NCBI GenBank assembly: GCA_023391775.1
Contig: JAEWAG010000096.1
Coordinates: forward strand, 1 to 5,188
DNA: 5,188 nucleotides
Source: Pseudomonadota bacterium
GTDB lineage: Bacteria > Pseudomonadota > Gammaproteobacteria > Xanthomonadales > Xanthomonadaceae
Direction: 5' to 3'
The notes beneath the pieces were generated by a model that had not been told where the DNA came from, ran no database searches, and saw nothing but the letters and a program-made list of their open reading frames with translations. Shown here one piece after another: positions 5,121-5,188 of this stretch; position 1 is the first letter of the stretch; every line of letters starts with the position of its first letter. A program made the translations under genes and the position numbers.

Positions 5121-5151
5121 AAAAGACGAAGGGCGCCATGCGGCGCCCTTC
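5121..5151 (-). terminator. Intrinsic terminator of the gene upstream of dnaB
   Basis: On the minus strand a perfect 10-bp stem, GAAGGGCGCC (5142-5151) and GGCGCCCTTC (5128-5137), with a 4-nt loop, is followed by GTC and then TTTT (5121-5124). It begins 23 nt after the stop of the gene entering from the right. It suggests that most upstream transcripts end before dnaB. Confidence 0.85.
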
Positions 5152-5174
5152 GCGGCGTGCTGCGGCAGGGCCGA

Positions 5175-5188
5175 TCAGGCTTCCGGCG
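5175..5188 (-). CDS. C-terminal codons of an upstream gene, possibly rplI (ribosomal protein L9)
   Basis: Only the last codons are visible: reading minus, ...CCG GAA GCC TGA, i.e. Pro-Glu-Ala-stop. The intrinsic terminator 23 nt downstream supports a gene ending here. The order rpsF-rpsR-rplI-dnaB in many gammaproteobacteria makes rplI the natural guess. Three residues cannot identify a protein, and other frames also run off the window edge. Confidence 0.4.

Overview
High-GC window with the coding style of a gammaproteobacterium of the Lysobacterales (Xanthomonadales), e.g. Stenotrophomonas, Lysobacter or Luteimonas. This assignment is an inference from GC content, from DnaB and OmpA-lipoprotein sequence style, and above all from the layout LysR gene <> SDR gene - MexE/SmeV-type adaptor gene. 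That layout matches the smeRv / smeU1-V-W-U2-X multidrug efflux locus known from Stenotrophomonas maltophilia. No species can be named from the window alone.

Layout. Positions 1-1275 (minus strand) hold the start of an RND efflux operon: an SDR-family protein (487-1275), then the periplasmic adaptor lipoprotein (1-441, running off the left edge). The RND pump and outer-membrane channel would lie beyond the left edge. In front of the SDR gene a 75-codon reading frame (1272-1499, minus) has its own Shine-Dalgarno sequence, strong coding-type base periodicity and an ATGA overlap with the SDR start. It is a plausible unannotated leader gene. A divergent control region (about 1540-1637) carries a sigma70-like promoter and overlapping dyads of LysR-box geometry. 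It feeds a LysR-type regulator (1638-2687, plus) with an unusual C-terminal tail. A strong bidirectional terminator (2711-2737) separates the regulator from the convergent core genes.

Positions 2764-5188 (minus strand) are housekeeping: an OmpA-family, glycine-zipper, peptidoglycan-binding lipoprotein (2764-3444), replicative helicase dnaB (3544-4971), a spacer with a DnaA-box match, an intrinsic terminator (5121-5151), and the last codons of a gene entering from the right. That last gene may be rplI, because rpsF-rpsR-rplI-dnaB is a common order.

How it works together. The LysR protein presumably senses a signal and controls the divergent SDR/adaptor/pump operon. The adaptor bridges inner-membrane pump and outer-membrane channel. 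The SDR-like protein is the odd member: its fold is recognisable, but two of the three usual catalytic residues are replaced. The most interesting unexplained signals are the degenerate SDR, the small upstream ORF, the CxxxC-bearing tail of the regulator, and the DnaA-box match in front of dnaB. I see no CRISPR array, tRNA, rRNA, insertion sequence or phage gene.
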